A DNA stretch of 64,000 nt from Rhodococcus sp. CH91 (GCF_022554085.1 NZ_JAKFYR010000001.1:124001-188000); one strand, 5' to 3'; numbered from the stretch's first letter, positions 43,501-54,151 are shown. Made by a program: numbers and translations. The notes: generated by a model from the letters alone, not told the origin.

Positions 43501-43869
43501 ACCGAGTTCCCCACCTTCTACACGGACTTTCCGACCTCGGTGTCCCCGTTGACCCGCCCACACCCACGCAAGCCCGGAGTCGCGGCGAAATGGGATCTCG
43601 TGGCGTGGGGTGTCGAACTCGGCACGGCCTACAGCGAACTCACCGATCCGCTCGATCAGCGTGCCCGGCTCACCGAGCAGTCGCTGCTCGCAGCGGGGGG
43701 TGACGAGGAGGCGATGGAACTCGACGAGGACTTCCTCGAAGCCCTCGAATACGCCATGCCCCCGACGGGCGGACTCGGGATGGGTGTCGACCGGGTGGTG
43801 ATGCTCGTGCTCGGCGGCAGCATCCGCGAGTCGCTGGCGTTCCCGTTCACGAAGCCGCGCCGCGTGTGA
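40540..43869 (+). CDS. lysX: Bifunctional lysylphosphatidylglycerol synthetase/lysyl-tRNA synthetase LysX
   Basis: A 1109-residue fusion. The N-terminal quarter has about seven membrane helices. A DUF2156/MprF-like lysyl-transferase domain follows (about 250-590, with [20 protein letters not shown] and the [17 protein letters not shown] end). From about 630 comes a class II lysyl-tRNA synthetase: the OB domain, motif 2 [15 protein letters not shown] near 860 and motif 3 [13 protein letters not shown] near 1080. It charges lysine and adds it to phosphatidylglycerol, protecting mycobacteria and relatives from cationic peptides. Architecture and length match M. tuberculosis LysX. Confidence 0.95.
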   Translation: MSADLTAPAERPPAEDERRTSRPSVTDRIDGRLSAVPHIVGLTLGIYAIAMALWSISPTLRYWIHTPREYVDEYYFDAPDTSLSFALVLGLLAGAIAGRKRIAWWILTIYLGGFAITNLVMAIADRDPNHLAALIVHLAVVALLLLSYPEFRTRVRRGNVWAALGVLVGGLAVGTLLGWGLVELFPGSLPSADRFLWAFNRVTALSFIDNDQFGGRPHGLVNTLLGLFGALALLAAVVVLFRSQRASNALTGSDESAIRGLLTYGDDSLGYFATRRDKAVVFAPSGKAAVTYRVELGVCLASGDPIGNPEAWPHAIDEWLALTRAYGWTPAVMGASEDGATAYHRAGLNALQLGDEAVLHTREFTLTGRDMRPVRQAVNRARKHGVTARIMRHRDLSPAETAAVIRRADAWRDTEDERGFSMALGRLGDPLDGDCLLVEAVVDDRVVAMLSFVPWGKDGVSLDLMRRDPQAPNGVVELMVSDLASRSAEFDIERISLNFAVFRSVFEEGAKIGAGPILRLWRSILLFFSRWWQLEALYRSNVKYHPEWVPRFLCFRDNRLIPRVALAAAIAEGFLALPTFGRRNTRTHTGTHSSFPENQEAAVALHDDGSAPDSMTGDTAAGAAHTRQLPEQVQVRMETLHRIVEHGVDPYPVAHPPTHTAAEAASAKAGTEVVVAGRLLRIRDFGGVLFAVVRDWSGDIQILVDRRRVEGRRFLFDLGDLVEVSGTMGRSRTGEISVLADSWRIDGKCLHPLPDKYHGLVDPEARVRQRYLHLAIDAGARGHLAARSAVVRSLRDELQARGYLEVETPILQSVHGGANAAPFITHINAYDADLYLRIAPELYLKRLCVAGMAKVFEIGRVFRNEGADFKHNPEFTILEAYEAHSDYEKMRVMARELIQAAARAAHGREVILRPGPDGSPVEVDISGEWPVKTFHDAISEALGTFVDAQTPVAVLRRLCDEHEIPYNPAWDAGATAQEMYEHLVESRTEFPTFYTDFPTSVSPLTRPHPRKPGVAAKWDLVAWGVELGTAYSELTDPLDQRARLTEQSLLAAGGDEEAMELDEDFLEALEYAMPPTGGLGMGVDRVVMLVLGGSIRESLAFPFTKPRRV

Positions 43870-43872
43870 GGG

Positions 43873-43890
43873 CGGTTTCACGTGAAACCG
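43873..43890. other. parS-like ParB-binding palindrome
   Basis: CGGTTTCACGTGAAACCG is a perfect 18-bp palindrome in the 43-bp gap between lysX and the phosphatase gene. Its core GTTTCACGTGAAAC is the conserved parS sequence used by chromosomal ParB in actinobacteria. It would mark this region as part of the origin-proximal chromosome. Confidence 0.75.
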
Positions 43891-43912
43891 GCGTTGCTGG
43901 CATCGTGAGGTC

Positions 43913-44512
43913 GTGCAGCTACTCCTGATCCGCCATGCCGAGCCGAACAATGCCCGAGCAGAGACGGGGGTCGCCGACCCGCCGCTCACCGAGACCGGCC
44001 GTCTGCAGGCTGCGCGCCTACCGGAGGCGCTGGCCCCCTACACCATCACCCGGCTGTTCTCGAGCCCGCAGTTGCGCGCACTGCAGACGGCCGAGCCCGT
44101 CGCACAGCACCGGCATCTCGGTGTGGAGAAGGTGGAGGACATCGCCGAATACGATTACGGGCACGATCACTACTTCACGATCGACGCCGCGAAGGAGGTC
44201 GCGCCGGCCGCCTACCAGCGCATTCTCGCCGGTCATCTTCCTGATTTCGTCGATGCGGATGTTTTCCGCACCCGTGTGGCGAAGGGGATCGACGACGTCG
44301 TGGCCGCGTGCGACCACTCCGAGACGGTGGCGCTCTTCGTCCACGGTGGGGTCGTCAACATCGTGTTGCAGCAGTTGCTCGATCTGCCCCGGCCACTGAT
44401 GTTCCCTATCGAGTACGCGTCGGTGACCCGCATCCTCGTCTCCCGCAGCGGTGCCCGCCGGGTCGCATCGATCAACGAGACGGGCCACGTGCGCGACACA
44501 CTGCGCGTCTGA
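43913..44512 (+). CDS. Histidine phosphatase family protein
   Basis: A 199-residue phosphoglycerate mutase-like enzyme. The catalytic motif LIRHAEPNN has the phospho-histidine at His8. DPPLTETGRLQAARL, FSSPQLRALQTAEP and the second histidine in VALFVHGGVVNIVL complete the active site. The substrate (sugar phosphate, nucleotide or protein) cannot be assigned. The start is GTG at 43913, 22 bp after the parS-like palindrome; the PPOX gene follows 82 bp after its stop. Confidence 0.9.
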   Translation: MQLLLIRHAEPNNARAETGVADPPLTETGRLQAARLPEALAPYTITRLFSSPQLRALQTAEPVAQHRHLGVEKVEDIAEYDYGHDHYFTIDAAKEVAPAAYQRILAGHLPDFVDADVFRTRVAKGIDDVVAACDHSETVALFVHGGVVNIVLQQLLDLPRPLMFPIEYASVTRILVSRSGARRVASINETGHVRDTLRV

Positions 44513-44594
44513 TCGGCGGATCACGCGAGAATGCCGTTCCGGTGGACGCGCCGTTTCGACCGATTGGTACGGTCACCGCCGGAGGTGGCACCGA

Positions 44595-45236
44595 ATGGAT
44601 GCGGACAGGATCGACGAACTCGTGCAGACCGGGATACGGACCCAGGGCGAACTCGAAGCCGTTCTCGGCATTCCGCACCCTGCGATCGTCGACAAGGCGC
44701 GCCCACACCTGACGCCGCTCATCCGGCATTTCCTGTCCCTCGCGCGGTTCTTCACGATCGCGACCGCCGACGCCGTCGGCAACTGCGACTGCTCGCCCCG
44801 CGGCGACCTCGAGTCGTCGGTGCTGGTGCTCGACGATCACACGATCGCGCTACCCGACCGGCCGGGTAACCGCCGCGCCGATTCCTACCGCAATATCCTC
44901 GAGAACCCGCACGTCGGCCTGCTGTTCTTCGTGCCCGGCGACGAAGAGGTGCTCCGGATCAACGGCCGCGCCACTCTCTCGACCGACCCCGAACTACTGG
45001 AAAAGCTGTCGCTTCAGGACAAGCCGGCACAGCTGGCCGTCATCGTGCAGATCGACGAGGTGTTCCTCCACTGTGCCCGGGCGTTGCTCCGAGCGAAGCT
45101 GTGGGATCCGGCGACTTATCCCGATCGTGCGGCCGTGCCCTCGATGCGCGACATGCACGCCGAACTGCATTCGATCGAGGTGCCGGCCGACGCCGAACCA
45201 GGGAAGCGGGAGCTCTACCGCGAATTCCTGTACTGA
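44595..45236 (+). CDS. PPOX-family flavin/F420-binding oxidoreductase
   Basis: A 213-residue pyridoxamine 5'-phosphate oxidase-like protein of the subfamily found in mycobacteria: LARFFTIATADAVGNCDCSPRGD, TIALPDRPGNRRADSYRNILENPHVGLLFFVPG, EVLRINGRATLS and HCARALLRAKLW. These bind FMN or F420 and reduce unknown substrates. GGAGG lies nine bases before the ATG at 44595. It ends 17 bp from the convergent cutinase-like gene. Confidence 0.88.
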   Translation: MDADRIDELVQTGIRTQGELEAVLGIPHPAIVDKARPHLTPLIRHFLSLARFFTIATADAVGNCDCSPRGDLESSVLVLDDHTIALPDRPGNRRADSYRNILENPHVGLLFFVPGDEEVLRINGRATLSTDPELLEKLSLQDKPAQLAVIVQIDEVFLHCARALLRAKLWDPATYPDRAAVPSMRDMHAELHSIEVPADAEPGKRELYREFLY

Positions 45237-45253
45237 GCCCGGCGTCGCACGCA

Positions 45254-46165
45254 TCACGCCTTCGAGGCGATCCAGTCGCGCAGCCAGCGGGTCGCGGTGG
45301 TGCCACGATCGTCGACGACGTAGTTCGAATAGTCCTGATGCACCTGTGAGCCGTAGAAGCGGCGGATCTTCTCCCCGCGCACGCCGTTCGCCTCCGGCGA
45401 CAATTGCACCTGCAGCATCGGGATGCCCCCGGCGATCATGATGTCGTCGTAGAGCGCGGCCGCCTCGTCCCGATAGTTCTCGAACTGCTCGAACGGGCTG
45501 CCCGCGGAGATCGCGAGAAAACCGGCCAGTCGTGTCACGAAATCCTCGGGTGGAGTGGAGCAGTACAGATCGCCGACGGCGCAGAGGGTCCGGACGTTCG
45601 GCGTCACGAGCCCGAATCCGCCCGCACGAGCGCCACCGGCACCGCCCCCTGCCACCGGGGGGCCGACGAACGGATCGAGTTCCGAGCGACGCGGATCCGA
45701 CAGCAGGCCGACCGCGACGAGACGATGAGGACCGACCACGCCGATCCCCGAGCCGATCTCGGCTGCGAGATCGCCCGCGGCGTCGGCTCCCTGGCTGTAT
45801 CCGACGAGCGCGAAGTTCGTGAGCGGGCAGCGGGCAGCGGTCGCGGCGACGAGGTCCCGGGCGTTGTCGACGGCACGGTCCCGGGAGACGGCGTACATGT
45901 CGCCCTCCCAGGGGAAGGCCGTCGCGGGATAGGCCACGTAGTCGACCCGCGTGCCCGGCGGTAACCCGGACGTGACCTCGGCCAGCATGCCGCTCCCTCG
46001 GCCCGGGTCGGGCTCGTCCGAGGTCTCCCAGGTGCCCGGGACCGCGACCACGTGCAAGACCGGACACCCCGGCGGGTTCGCCTGTGCCGCAGGAACTGCC
46101 ACCGATCCCATTGCCCACGCCAGCATCGCAGCGACCGCCGTCGCCCACATTCTCGTCATCCCCAT
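45254..46165 (-). CDS. Secreted cutinase-family hydrolase
   Basis: A 303-residue exported serine hydrolase. After a signal peptide (to about ANPPGC), it has CPVLHVVAVPGTWETS and the nucleophile elbow ALVGYSQGADAAGD. RTLCAVGDLYCSTPPEDF follows, with Asp near a disulfide Cys, and a C-terminal SNYVVDDRG region. This is the cutinase-like fold of the mycobacterial Culp proteins, esterases or phospholipases of the envelope. The start is uncertain between ATG at 46165 and 46159. It is downstream of the repeat-protein gene on the same strand, 123 bp away. Confidence 0.88.
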   Translation of the reverse strand: MGMTRMWATAVAAMLAWAMGSVAVPAAQANPPGCPVLHVVAVPGTWETSDEPDPGRGSGMLAEVTSGLPPGTRVDYVAYPATAFPWEGDMYAVSRDRAVDNARDLVAATAARCPLTNFALVGYSQGADAAGDLAAEIGSGIGVVGPHRLVAVGLLSDPRRSELDPFVGPPVAGGGAGGARAGGFGLVTPNVRTLCAVGDLYCSTPPEDFVTRLAGFLAISAGSPFEQFENYRDEAAALYDDIMIAGGIPMLQVQLSPEANGVRGEKIRRFYGSQVHQDYSNYVVDDRGTTATRWLRDWIASKA

Positions 46166-46288
46166 AGCCCGCCCCGCCACCGTCCTCGTGTCGTCCCTCC
46201 ACGGCAGTGTTCCGGAGAAGAATGACATACTCGTGAACCGGATGTGATGTATCCGAGTCCGGAATGTCGCGACCGGGCGACGGAGACG

Positions 46289-47068
46289 TCAGTTCCGGAC
46301 GACGGTGACCTGTCCCCCACCGATGTTGGTGACGAAGACGTTGCCCGTCCCGTAGTCGATCGCGGTACCCGGTACCGGTCGCTCCACCACACTCGCACCC
46401 GTGGTCGGGACGGTCTCGGTGATGACGATGTCCGGCCCGAAAAGGTTGGTGACGTAGACGTTTCCGCTGAACAGATCGGTGACCACGGCACCCGGCGGCG
46501 GGGGCGGCGGCGGGAGTTGCGCCGACGCGACCTCACGGTCGACGACCGTGACGCCGCCCGTTCCGATGTTCGTCACGTACACGCCGTCGGTTCCCGCATC
46601 GAGGATCAGCTCGGGCATCTCCGGATCCGGCGCCGGGGCGGGCGCCGCGGTGGGCGCGGGGACGACCCGGCTGCGATGCACGGTCACCGCGCCGGTACCC
46701 ACATTCGTGACCGCGACATTGCCCAATCCGCCGTCGACCCGCATCTCCACGAGGGCAGTGGAGACCTCGGTTCGCCCCGGGACACGCCCTTCGGGATGAG
46801 TGACGGTGACCGCTCCGGGCCCGACGTTCGTGATGCACGCGTTCCCTACCCCGGCCTGGAGACCGAGCAGTCGCGGTCCGTCGAATCCGAAGACCGGCGG
46901 AAGAGGTTCGGCGCCGTCCACGGAGACCAGCCCCCCGCCGTTGCGCACGCACGTATCCGCCGGATCGGCGGCCGCACTCGGTGCTGTCGCCACGGCCGCA
47001 GCGACGGCACCCACACCCATCAGGATCGCGGTCAGTGCCCGTCTCGTAGCCGTCATGCGCAGAACCAT
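46289..47068 (-). CDS. Secreted protein with five NVxVTNxGxGxVTV repeats
   Basis: A 259-residue exported protein (signal ending near APSAAADP). The mature part has five imperfect repeats of the form GNVxVTNxGTGxVTV, at about 74-89, 115-130, 161-176, 201-217 and 241-257, separated by linkers rich in Pro and Ala (APAPAPDP and eight prolines in a row). Such short beta-strand repeats could stack as a beta-solenoid. Cys40 and Cys78 may pair. I know no named family; probably a cell-surface or secreted structural protein. ATG at 47056 is an alternative start. Confidence 0.8.
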   Translation of the reverse strand: MVLRMTATRRALTAILMGVGAVAAAVATAPSAAADPADTCVRNGGGLVSVDGAEPLPPVFGFDGPRLLGLQAGVGNACITNVGPGAVTVTHPEGRVPGRTEVSTALVEMRVDGGLGNVAVTNVGTGAVTVHRSRVVPAPTAAPAPAPDPEMPELILDAGTDGVYVTNIGTGGVTVVDREVASAQLPPPPPPPGAVVTDLFSGNVYVTNLFGPDIVITETVPTTGASVVERPVPGTAIDYGTGNVFVTNIGGGQVTVVRN

Positions 47069-47124
47069 AACGGTCGGGATGCGGAACGGCAGGAGAATCT
47101 CGGGGAGGTGTCGGCGGAACGAGA

Positions 47125-47158
47125 ACGGGGCCGCACCCCTTGCGGTGTGCGGCCCCGT
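47125..47158 (-). terminator. Terminator downstream of gltD
   Basis: A perfect 12-bp stem (47125-47136 and 47147-47158) with a 10-nt loop lies 21 bp after the gltD stop on the minus strand. It closes the gltBD operon before the secreted repeat-protein gene. Confidence 0.8.
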
Positions 47159-47178
47159 CTGTCGTCCGGAGAGGCGGA

Positions 47179-48630
47179 TCAGCGCTGCGGCATCGTGCTC
47201 GTCGTGATCGGCTCCGGCAACGCCGACGCGCCCTCGAGGAAACGATCCACCGCCGCGGCGCATGCGCGCCCTTCCGCGATGGCCCACACGATGAGCGACT
47301 GCCCCCGGCCCATGTCGCCGGCGACGAAGACACCGTCGACGTTGGTGGCCCACTCCGGCGAGCGGGCCACGTTGCCGCGCTGGTCGAAGTCGACACCGAG
47401 ATCGGTGAGCAGGCCGGGCTTCTCGGCGCCGGTGAAGCCCATCGCGAGAAGCACCAGATCGGCCTCCAGCTCGAAGTCGCTGCCCTCCACCTTCTGGAAG
47501 CGGCCGTCGACCATCTCCACCTCGTGCGCCTTGAGCGCGGTGACCTTGCCGCCCTCACCGATGAATTCCTCGGTGTTGACGGAGAACACACGCTCGCCGC
47601 CCTCCTCGTGAGCCGAGGAGACGCGGTACATCAGTGGGTAGGTCGGCCACGGGGTCGAGTCGGCACGCTGCTCCGGCGGACGCGGCATGATCTCGAACTG
47701 GTGGACGCTGGCCGCGCCCTGACGATGCGAGGTGCCGAGGCAGTCGGCACCGGTGTCGCCACCGCCGATGATGACGACCTTCTTGCCCTCTGCCGTAATG
47801 GTCGGGGCGGGCAGGTCACCGAGCTGCACACGATTGGCGATCGGCAGGAACTCCATCGCCTGGTGGATGCCGTCGAGTTCACGACCGGGGATCGGCAGAT
47901 CACGCGCGACGGTCGCACCACCGGCGAGCACCACGGCGTCGAACTGCTCGCGCAGCTCGTCGGCGGTGATGTCGACACCGACGTTCACGCCCGGCTTGAA
48001 GACGGTGCCCTCGGCCTCCATCTGCGCGAGACGGCGGTCGATGAAACGCTTCTCCATCTTGAACTCGGGGATGCCGTAGCGCAGCAGGCCGCCGATGCGA
48101 TCGGCACGCTCGAACACCGTCACCGTGTGACCGGCACGCGTGAGCTGCTGTGCAGCAGCGAGTCCCGCAGGGCCGGAGCCGACGACCGCGACCTTGCGAC
48201 CGGTGAGCTTCGACGGCGGGACGGGCTTGACGCGGCCCTCGTCGAAGGCCTTCTCGATCAGCTCGACCTCGACCTGCTTGATGGTCACCGGGTCCTGGTT
48301 GATGCCCAGCACGCACGATGCCTCGCACGGCGCCGGGCACAGGCGTCCGGTGAACTCGGGGAAGTTGTTCGTGGCGTGGAGACGCTCGATGCCGTCCTCC
48401 CACTTGCCCTTGTAGGCGAGGTCGTTCCACTCGGGGATGAGGTTTCCGAGCGGGCAACCGTTGTGGCAGAAGGGAATACCGCAGTCCATGCAGCGGCTCG
48501 CCTGAACCTGGAGGGTCTCGAGCGGGAACGGCTCGTAGACCTCCTTCCAATCGAGCAAGCGCAGCGGGACGGGCCGGCGAACCGGGGTCTCGCGGGAACC
48601 GTGCTTGAGGAAACCGGTGGGATCAGCCAC
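47179..48630 (-). CDS. gltD: Glutamate synthase, small subunit
   Basis: A 483-residue NADPH-dependent subunit. Two iron-sulfur motifs lie near the N-terminus: [13 protein letters not shown] (Cys47-Cys59) and [15 protein letters not shown] binding is at [17 protein letters not shown] and NADPH binding at [14 protein letters not shown], and [17 protein letters not shown] follows. It passes electrons to GltB to make glutamate from glutamine and 2-oxoglutarate. The GTG start at 48630 overlaps the gltB stop by 8 bp. Confidence 0.95.
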   Translation of the reverse strand: MADPTGFLKHGSRETPVRRPVPLRLLDWKEVYEPFPLETLQVQASRCMDCGIPFCHNGCPLGNLIPEWNDLAYKGKWEDGIERLHATNNFPEFTGRLCPAPCEASCVLGINQDPVTIKQVEVELIEKAFDEGRVKPVPPSKLTGRKVAVVGSGPAGLAAAQQLTRAGHTVTVFERADRIGGLLRYGIPEFKMEKRFIDRRLAQMEAEGTVFKPGVNVGVDITADELREQFDAVVLAGGATVARDLPIPGRELDGIHQAMEFLPIANRVQLGDLPAPTITAEGKKVVIIGGGDTGADCLGTSHRQGAASVHQFEIMPRPPEQRADSTPWPTYPLMYRVSSAHEEGGERVFSVNTEEFIGEGGKVTALKAHEVEMVDGRFQKVEGSDFELEADLVLLAMGFTGAEKPGLLTDLGVDFDQRGNVARSPEWATNVDGVFVAGDMGRGQSLIVWAIAEGRACAAAVDRFLEGASALPEPITTSTMPQR

Positions 48631-51600
48631 GAGCAGCCTCCATGATCGCCTCGTCCACGTTCGCACCACGGATGGTGGCGTCCTTGATAGCCATGAGCAC
48701 CTTCTTGTAATCGCGAGGCATGACCTTCGCGAAGTGGCTGACCTGTTGCGACCAGTCGGCCAGGATGCGGGCTGCGACCTCGGAGCCCGTTTCGTCACGA
48801 TGCCGTTCCACCGCGCCCTTGAGCCAGGCGAAGTCCTCACCCTCGAGATCCTCGAGGTCGACCAACTCGGTGTTCAGGTTGTTCTCGAAGTCCTTGTCCG
48901 GGTTGTACACGAACGCGACGCCACCGGACATGCCCGCACCGAAGTTGCGGCCGGTCTTGCCGAGGATGACGACCTTGCCACCCGTCATGTACTCGCAGCC
49001 GTGGTCGCCGACGCCTTCGACGACGGCCGTGGCTCCGGAATTGCGGACCGCGAAACGCTCGCCCGCGATGCCCCGGATGAGAACCTCACCCGCAGTGGCA
49101 CCGAACAGGATCACGTTGCCGGCGATGATGTTGTCCTCGGGCACGAAGCCCTCGGCGGCGTTGTGCGGCGGGCGCACGACGATGCGGCCACCCGACAGGC
49201 CCTTGCCGACGAAGTCGTTCGCATCCCCGTTCAGGCGCATCGTGATACCGCGCGGGACGAACGCGCCGAAGCTGTTGCCGGCCGAACCCGTGAAGGTGAT
49301 GTCGATCGTGTCGTCCGGCAACCCTTCCGCACCGTACTTCTTGGTGAGCTCGTGACCGAGCATCGTGCCGACGGTGCGGTTGACGTTGGTGATCGGCGTG
49401 TCGAACGCGATCGCCGTACCCGACTCCAGAGCCGGCTGCGCCTTCGCGATCAGCTCGTTGTCGAGCGCCTTGTCCAGGGCGTGGTACTGCTCCTTGGTGC
49501 AGTACATGTCCTGCTCGCCGAAGATCGGGGAGGTGACCTTCTCGAGCAGCGGCGACAGATCGAGCTTCGACGCGCGGTAGTGCTCGACGGCCTTGCGGGT
49601 GTCGAGGACGTCCACCTGGCCGATCGCCTCGTCGAGGCTGCGGAAACCGAGCTCCGCCAGGTACTCCCGCACCTCCTCGGCGATGTAGAGCATGAAGTTC
49701 TCGACGAACTCGGGCTTGCCGGTGAACCGCTTGCGCAGCACCGGGTTCTGCGTCGCCACACCCACGGGGCAGGTGTCGAGATGGCAGACGCGCATCATGA
49801 TGCAACCCGAGACCACCAGCGGTGCGGTCGCGAAACCGAACTCCTCGGCACCGAGGAGTGCGGCGACGACGACGTCACGGCCCGTCTTCATCTGCCCGTC
49901 GACCTGCACGACGATGCGGTCGCGCAGACCGTTGAGCATGAGGGTCTGCTGGGTCTCGGCCAGACCGATCTCCCAGGGAGCACCCGCGTGCTTGAGGGAG
50001 GTCAGCGGCGAGGCTCCGGTACCACCGTCGTGACCGGAGATGAGCACGACGTCGGCATGTGCCTTCGACACACCCGCGGCGACCGTGCCGACACCGAGCT
50101 CGGAGACCAGCTTCACGTGGATGCGGGCCTGCGGGTTGGCGTTCTTCAGGTCGTGGATCAGCTGCGCGAGATCCTCGATCGAGTAGATGTCGTGGTGCGG
50201 CGGCGGCGAGATCAGGCCGACACCCGGCGTCGAGCCACGCACCTCGGCGACCCACGGGTACACCTTGTGCGGCGGGAGCTGACCACCCTCACCGGGCTTC
50301 GCACCCTGCGCCATCTTGATCTGGATGTCGGTGCAGTTGCTCAGGTAGTGCGCGGTGACGCCGAAGCGGCCCGAGGCGACCTGCTTGATGGCCGAGCGCC
50401 GCCAGTCGCCGTTCTCGTCCGGGATGAAGCGGCTGGGATGTTCCCCGCCCTCACCGGAATTCGACCGGCCACCGAGACGGTTCATCGCGATCGCGAGGGT
50501 CTCGTGTGCTTCGGCCGAGATGGAGCCGTAGCTCATCGCGCCGGTGGAGAAGCGCTTGACGATCTCACTCGCCGGCTCGACCTCGTCGAGCGGCACCGGC
50601 GGACGCACACCCTTCTTGAACTCGAACAGACCGCGCAGCGACGCGAGCCGCTCCGACTGATCGTCGACGAGCTTGGTGTACTCCTTGAAGATCGAGTACT
50701 GACCGGTGCGGGTCGCATGCTGGAGCTTGAACACCGTGTCCGGGTTGAACAGGTGGTACTCGCCCTCGCGGCGCCACTGGTACTCGCCGCCCACCTCGAG
50801 CTCGCGGTGCGCGCGCTCGGACTGGCGATCGAGGAAGGCCGTGCGGTGCCGGGCCGCGACGTCCGCGGCGATCTCGTCGAGTCCCACACCACCGAGCTGC
50901 GACTGCAGACCGGTGAAGTACTCGTCGACGAGTTCCTGCGACAGGCCGATGACCTGGAACAGCTGGGCACCGGTGTAGGAGGCGAGTGTGGAGATGCCCA
51001 TCTTGGACATCACCTTCAGCACGCCCTTCGAGGCCGCCTTGATGTAGTTGGCGATCGCCTTCTCGAGGGTGATGCCCTCGGGCAGGTCGCCGTTCTGCAA
51101 CAGCTCGTCGATGCTCTCGAACGCCATGTACGGGTTGACCACGGCCGCACCGAAACCGCACAGCGCGGCGATGTGATGGACCTCGCGGGCGTCGCCCGCC
51201 TCGACCAGCAGACCCACCTTGGTGCGGGTCTTCTCCCGGACGAGGTGGTGGTGCACCGCGGAGGTCAGCAGCAGCGACGGGATCGGCGCGAGCTTCTCGT
51301 CCGACTCACGGTCGGAGAGCACGATCAGGCGGGCGCCCTTCTCGATGGCCTGCGAGACCTGCTCGCGGATCGTGTCGAGTGCGCGCCGCAGGCCCTCGCC
51401 GCCCTCCGCGACCGGGTACAGGCCGCGGATGATGACGCTGTTGAAGCCCGGGAACTGCTTCTCGTCGTTGACGTGGATGAGCTTCTGCAGGTCGTCGTTG
51501 TCGATGACCGGTGCCGAGAGCAGGATCTGCCGGCAGGACGCCTCGGTGGGGTTCAGCAGGTCGCCCTCGGGGCCGAGCATGCCGCCCATGCTCGTGACGA

Positions 51601-53218
51601 TCTCCTCACGGATCGCGTCGAGCGGCGGGTTCGTCACCTGGGCGAAGAGCTGCGAGAAGAAATCGAACAGCTGACGCGGACGCGACGACAGGACGGCGAT
51701 GGGCGTGTCGGTGCCCATCGATCCGAGCGCTTCCGCCCCGGAGGCCGCCATGGGCTTGACGAGCAGGTCGACTTCCTCGCGGGTGTAGCCGAAGACCTGC
51801 TGACGCAACACCACACGCTCGTGCGACATGTAGGTGTACTTGCTCTCGGGCAGATCCTCGAGGCGGGTGACGCCGTTGGCGACCCACTCCTCGTAAGGAT
51901 GCTCGGCAGCGAGTTCGCGCTTGATCTCCTCGTCCTCGACGATCCGTCCCTTCGCGGTGTCGACGAGGAACATGCGGCCCGGCTGCAGGCGGCGCTTGCT
52001 GACGATCTTCTCGGTGGGGATGTCGAGCACGCCCACCTCGGAGGCCATGACGACGAGGCCGTCGTCGGTCACCCAGGCGCGCGACGGACGCAGGCCGTTG
52101 CGGTCGAGCACCGCGCCGATGACGGTGCCGTCGGTGAAGCACACCGAGGCCGGTCCGTCCCAGGGCTCCATCAGGGCCGCGTGGTACTCGTAGAAAGCGC
52201 GGCGGGCCGGGTCCATCGACTCGTTCCGCTCCCACGCCTCGGGGATCATCATGAGAACGGCGTGCGGCAGGCTGCGACCACCGAGGTGCAGCAGTTCGAG
52301 CACCTCGTCGAAACGCGCGGTGTCGGACGCCCCCGGCGTGCAGACGGGGAAGATCTTCTCGAGCTTGTCGCGGCCGCCGAAGACCTCGGTGTCGATGAGT
52401 GCCTCGCGGGCGCGCATCCAGTTCGCGTTGCCGGTGACGGTGTTGATCTCACCGTTGTGCGCCACACGCCGGAAGGGGTGGGCGAGCGGCCACGAGGGGA
52501 AGGTGTTCGTGGAGAAACGCGAGTGCACGAGGCCGAGAGCCGAGACGACACGCTCGTCCTGCAGGTCGCGGTAGAAGCCCTTCATCTGCGGCGTGGTGAG
52601 CATGCCCTTGTAGACGAAGGTCGAGGTCGACAGGCTCGGGAAGTAGACGGTCTCGCTGCCGGGGCCGTCCTCCCCCGCGCCGTGGTGTCCGAGCTCGTGC
52701 TCGGTCCGCTTGCGCACGACGTAGGCGCGACGCTCGAGCTCGAGGCCGGTCAGCGCCCGGGCGCCGGAGGCGATGAAGATCTGCCGGAAGGTGGGCATGG
52801 CGTTCTTCGCCATGGAACCCAGCTCGGAGTCGTCGATCGGCACCTCGCGCCAGCCGAGGACCTGGAGGCCTTCTTCCTCGACGATGCGGCTCACGTCTGC
52901 GGCAGCGGCATCGGCGGCGGCGTCACCCTGGGGCAGGAACGCCATACCGGTCGCATATGCGCCTTCGGGGGGAAGGTCGAAGTCGACGACCTCGCGGAAG
53001 TAGGCATCCGGGACCTGGATCAGAATGCCGGCGCCGTCGCCGGTGTTCTGTTCCGCGCCCGCGGCACCGCGGTGTTCGAGATTCACCAGGGCGGTGATCG
53101 CCTTCTCGACGATGTCGCGGCTGCGACGCCCGTGCATGTCGACGACGAACGCGACGCCGCACGAGTCGTGCTCGTTCGCCGGGTGGTAGAGCCCTCGAGG
53201 CCCGGGAAGATGAGTCAT
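48623..53218 (-). CDS. gltB: Glutamate synthase, large subunit
   Basis: A 1531-residue subunit. The amidotransferase nucleophile is Cys20 ([11 protein letters not shown]), exposed after removal of a short propeptide. The central and FMN-binding synthase domains carry [30 protein letters not shown] and [18 protein letters not shown], with the 3Fe-4S cysteines in the [15 protein letters not shown] region. The C-terminal beta-helix GXGXG domain ([21 protein letters not shown]) is complete. It works with GltD in nitrogen assimilation. The ATG at 53218 places the cysteine correctly; the frame extends further upstream without similarity. Confidence 0.96.
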   Translation of the reverse strand: MTHLPGPRGLYHPANEHDSCGVAFVVDMHGRRSRDIVEKAITALVNLEHRGAAGAEQNTGDGAGILIQVPDAYFREVVDFDLPPEGAYATGMAFLPQGDAAADAAAADVSRIVEEEGLQVLGWREVPIDDSELGSMAKNAMPTFRQIFIASGARALTGLELERRAYVVRKRTEHELGHHGAGEDGPGSETVYFPSLSTSTFVYKGMLTTPQMKGFYRDLQDERVVSALGLVHSRFSTNTFPSWPLAHPFRRVAHNGEINTVTGNANWMRAREALIDTEVFGGRDKLEKIFPVCTPGASDTARFDEVLELLHLGGRSLPHAVLMMIPEAWERNESMDPARRAFYEYHAALMEPWDGPASVCFTDGTVIGAVLDRNGLRPSRAWVTDDGLVVMASEVGVLDIPTEKIVSKRRLQPGRMFLVDTAKGRIVEDEEIKRELAAEHPYEEWVANGVTRLEDLPESKYTYMSHERVVLRQQVFGYTREEVDLLVKPMAASGAEALGSMGTDTPIAVLSSRPRQLFDFFSQLFAQVTNPPLDAIREEIVTSMGGMLGPEGDLLNPTEASCRQILLSAPVIDNDDLQKLIHVNDEKQFPGFNSVIIRGLYPVAEGGEGLRRALDTIREQVSQAIEKGARLIVLSDRESDEKLAPIPSLLLTSAVHHHLVREKTRTKVGLLVEAGDAREVHHIAALCGFGAAVVNPYMAFESIDELLQNGDLPEGITLEKAIANYIKAASKGVLKVMSKMGISTLASYTGAQLFQVIGLSQELVDEYFTGLQSQLGGVGLDEIAADVAARHRTAFLDRQSERAHRELEVGGEYQWRREGEYHLFNPDTVFKLQHATRTGQYSIFKEYTKLVDDQSERLASLRGLFEFKKGVRPPVPLDEVEPASEIVKRFSTGAMSYGSISAEAHETLAIAMNRLGGRSNSGEGGEHPSRFIPDENGDWRRSAIKQVASGRFGVTAHYLSNCTDIQIKMAQGAKPGEGGQLPPHKVYPWVAEVRGSTPGVGLISPPPHHDIYSIEDLAQLIHDLKNANPQARIHVKLVSELGVGTVAAGVSKAHADVVLISGHDGGTGASPLTSLKHAGAPWEIGLAETQQTLMLNGLRDRIVVQVDGQMKTGRDVVVAALLGAEEFGFATAPLVVSGCIMMRVCHLDTCPVGVATQNPVLRKRFTGKPEFVENFMLYIAEEVREYLAELGFRSLDEAIGQVDVLDTRKAVEHYRASKLDLSPLLEKVTSPIFGEQDMYCTKEQYHALDKALDNELIAKAQPALESGTAIAFDTPITNVNRTVGTMLGHELTKKYGAEGLPDDTIDITFTGSAGNSFGAFVPRGITMRLNGDANDFVGKGLSGGRIVVRPPHNAAEGFVPEDNIIAGNVILFGATAGEVLIRGIAGERFAVRNSGATAVVEGVGDHGCEYMTGGKVVILGKTGRNFGAGMSGGVAFVYNPDKDFENNLNTELVDLEDLEGEDFAWLKGAVERHRDETGSEVAARILADWSQQVSHFAKVMPRDYKKVLMAIKDATIRGANVDEAIMEAARG

Positions 53219-53520
53219 ACCTAGCCTTCGTTGATGCGATAGCACCGACGACCAGCAGCGCTGATGGCCATCTACTGCCGTAGACGGGTATCGGCCGGGT
53301 GCCCGATACCTTCGACATCGCCAGTATCCGCTCATCCGCGACGGTGCGGGTGCCTTTTTTCGGCAGCGCGAGCGTGGACCCGGCGACCGGTGGGACGTCG
53401 TGGTCCCACCGTCTTCGAAATGAACGATATGTCAGGTAACCGGGGGTAACGCAAGCAAGCCTGCCCTATTGTCGTACTCACCTGCGGAAACGCGGTCGTA
53501 ACGCGCGTGAATCGCGGGCG
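53219..53520 (-). other. 302-bp upstream region of gltB
   Basis: No ORF of note. It holds two hairpins: GGTATCGG/CCGATACC (53287-53310) and a 9-bp stem CGGTGGGAC/GTCCCACCG (53388-53411). The second may terminate the TetR transcript that enters from the right. A direct repeat GTAAC-N5-GTAAC is at 53436-53450. A gltB promoter is expected here but I cannot place it firmly. Confidence 0.55.
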
Positions 53521-54084
53521 TCACGTGGCTACGGGCACAAGCGCCCGCAGCATCCGGGCTATCCCCTCGCGCGGGTCCGGCTGGTCGTCCGGCGAGGTGC
53601 ATCGGTGCAGGACGAGTCCGTCCAGGTAATCGATGAGAACCCGGGCGGCAGTGGCGGAATCCTCCACTCCGAGCGCCGTCAGCATCCCGCCGATCCACGC
53701 GCGCAGTTCACTGCGCCGGGCGTCGACGCCGGCGCGCAATCGGGGTGTCGCCATCGCCTCGACGAACATCGCGAAGCGTGCCCGCGTCCGCGGACGGTCG
53801 GGGCCGGTAGCGAACATCACATATCCGTGTACGAGGTTCTCGAGTTCACATGTGTCGCGGGGCATCGCGCTCTCGGCGATGGCCGCGAGTTCGACTCGAT
53901 CCTTCTCGAGGAGCCGGTCGAGCACGCCCTCCACGAGGGTCTGCCGGGTACGGAAGTAGTTGGACGTCGAGCCGGCGGGCACTCCGGCGACGGCATCGAC
54001 GCGGCGATGTGTGAGAGCCCGCAGCCCTTCCGTGCCCACCAGGGCGATCGCGGCGTCGAGAACCGCGGTGCGTTTGTCGCTCAC
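53521..54084 (-). CDS. TetR-family regulator of the divergent monooxygenase
   Basis: A 187-residue repressor: ALTHRRVDAVAGVPAGSTSNYFRTRQTLVEGVLDRLL is the helix-turn-helix and its recognition helix, followed by an all-helical effector domain. The start is GTG at 54084. Two copies of a palindrome fill the 67-bp gap to the FAD-dependent monooxygenase gene, so this protein very likely represses both genes and responds to the monooxygenase substrate. Confidence 0.9.
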   Translation of the reverse strand: MSDKRTAVLDAAIALVGTEGLRALTHRRVDAVAGVPAGSTSNYFRTRQTLVEGVLDRLLEKDRVELAAIAESAMPRDTCELENLVHGYVMFATGPDRPRTRARFAMFVEAMATPRLRAGVDARRSELRAWIGGMLTALGVEDSATAARVLIDYLDGLVLHRCTSPDDQPDPREGIARMLRALVPVAT

Positions 54085-54103
54085 GATTCGATCCTACGAC
54101 TCT

Positions 54104-54140
54104 CACTACAGAAGTAGTGACGGGGCACTACAGAAGTAGT
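54104..54140. promoter_or_regulatory. Double TetR operator
   Basis: CACTACAGAAGTAGTG (54104-54119) is a perfect palindrome with 6-bp arms and a 4-bp centre. A second copy, identical over 15 bases, is at 54126-54140. Centres are 22 bp apart, two helical turns, which fits cooperative binding of two TetR dimers between the divergent genes. Confidence 0.82.
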
Positions 54141-54151
54141 AGCGTGGCAGC

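Noticed and set aside
40969-43989. Minus-strand ORF of 1006 codons opposite lysX
   Set aside because: Shadow of lysX without domain similarity or promoter.
48605-53224. Plus-strand ORF of 1539 codons opposite gltB
   Set aside because: Same shadow effect of GC-biased codon use; the sequence has no recognisable motif.
53353-53362. T-run as an intrinsic terminator
   Set aside because: No stem directly precedes the T-run on either strand.
53436-53450. GTAAC-N5-GTAAC as a GlnR or AmtR box upstream of gltB
   Set aside because: The spacing and second half do not match the GlnR consensus (gTnAc-N6-GaAAc); direct repeat only.
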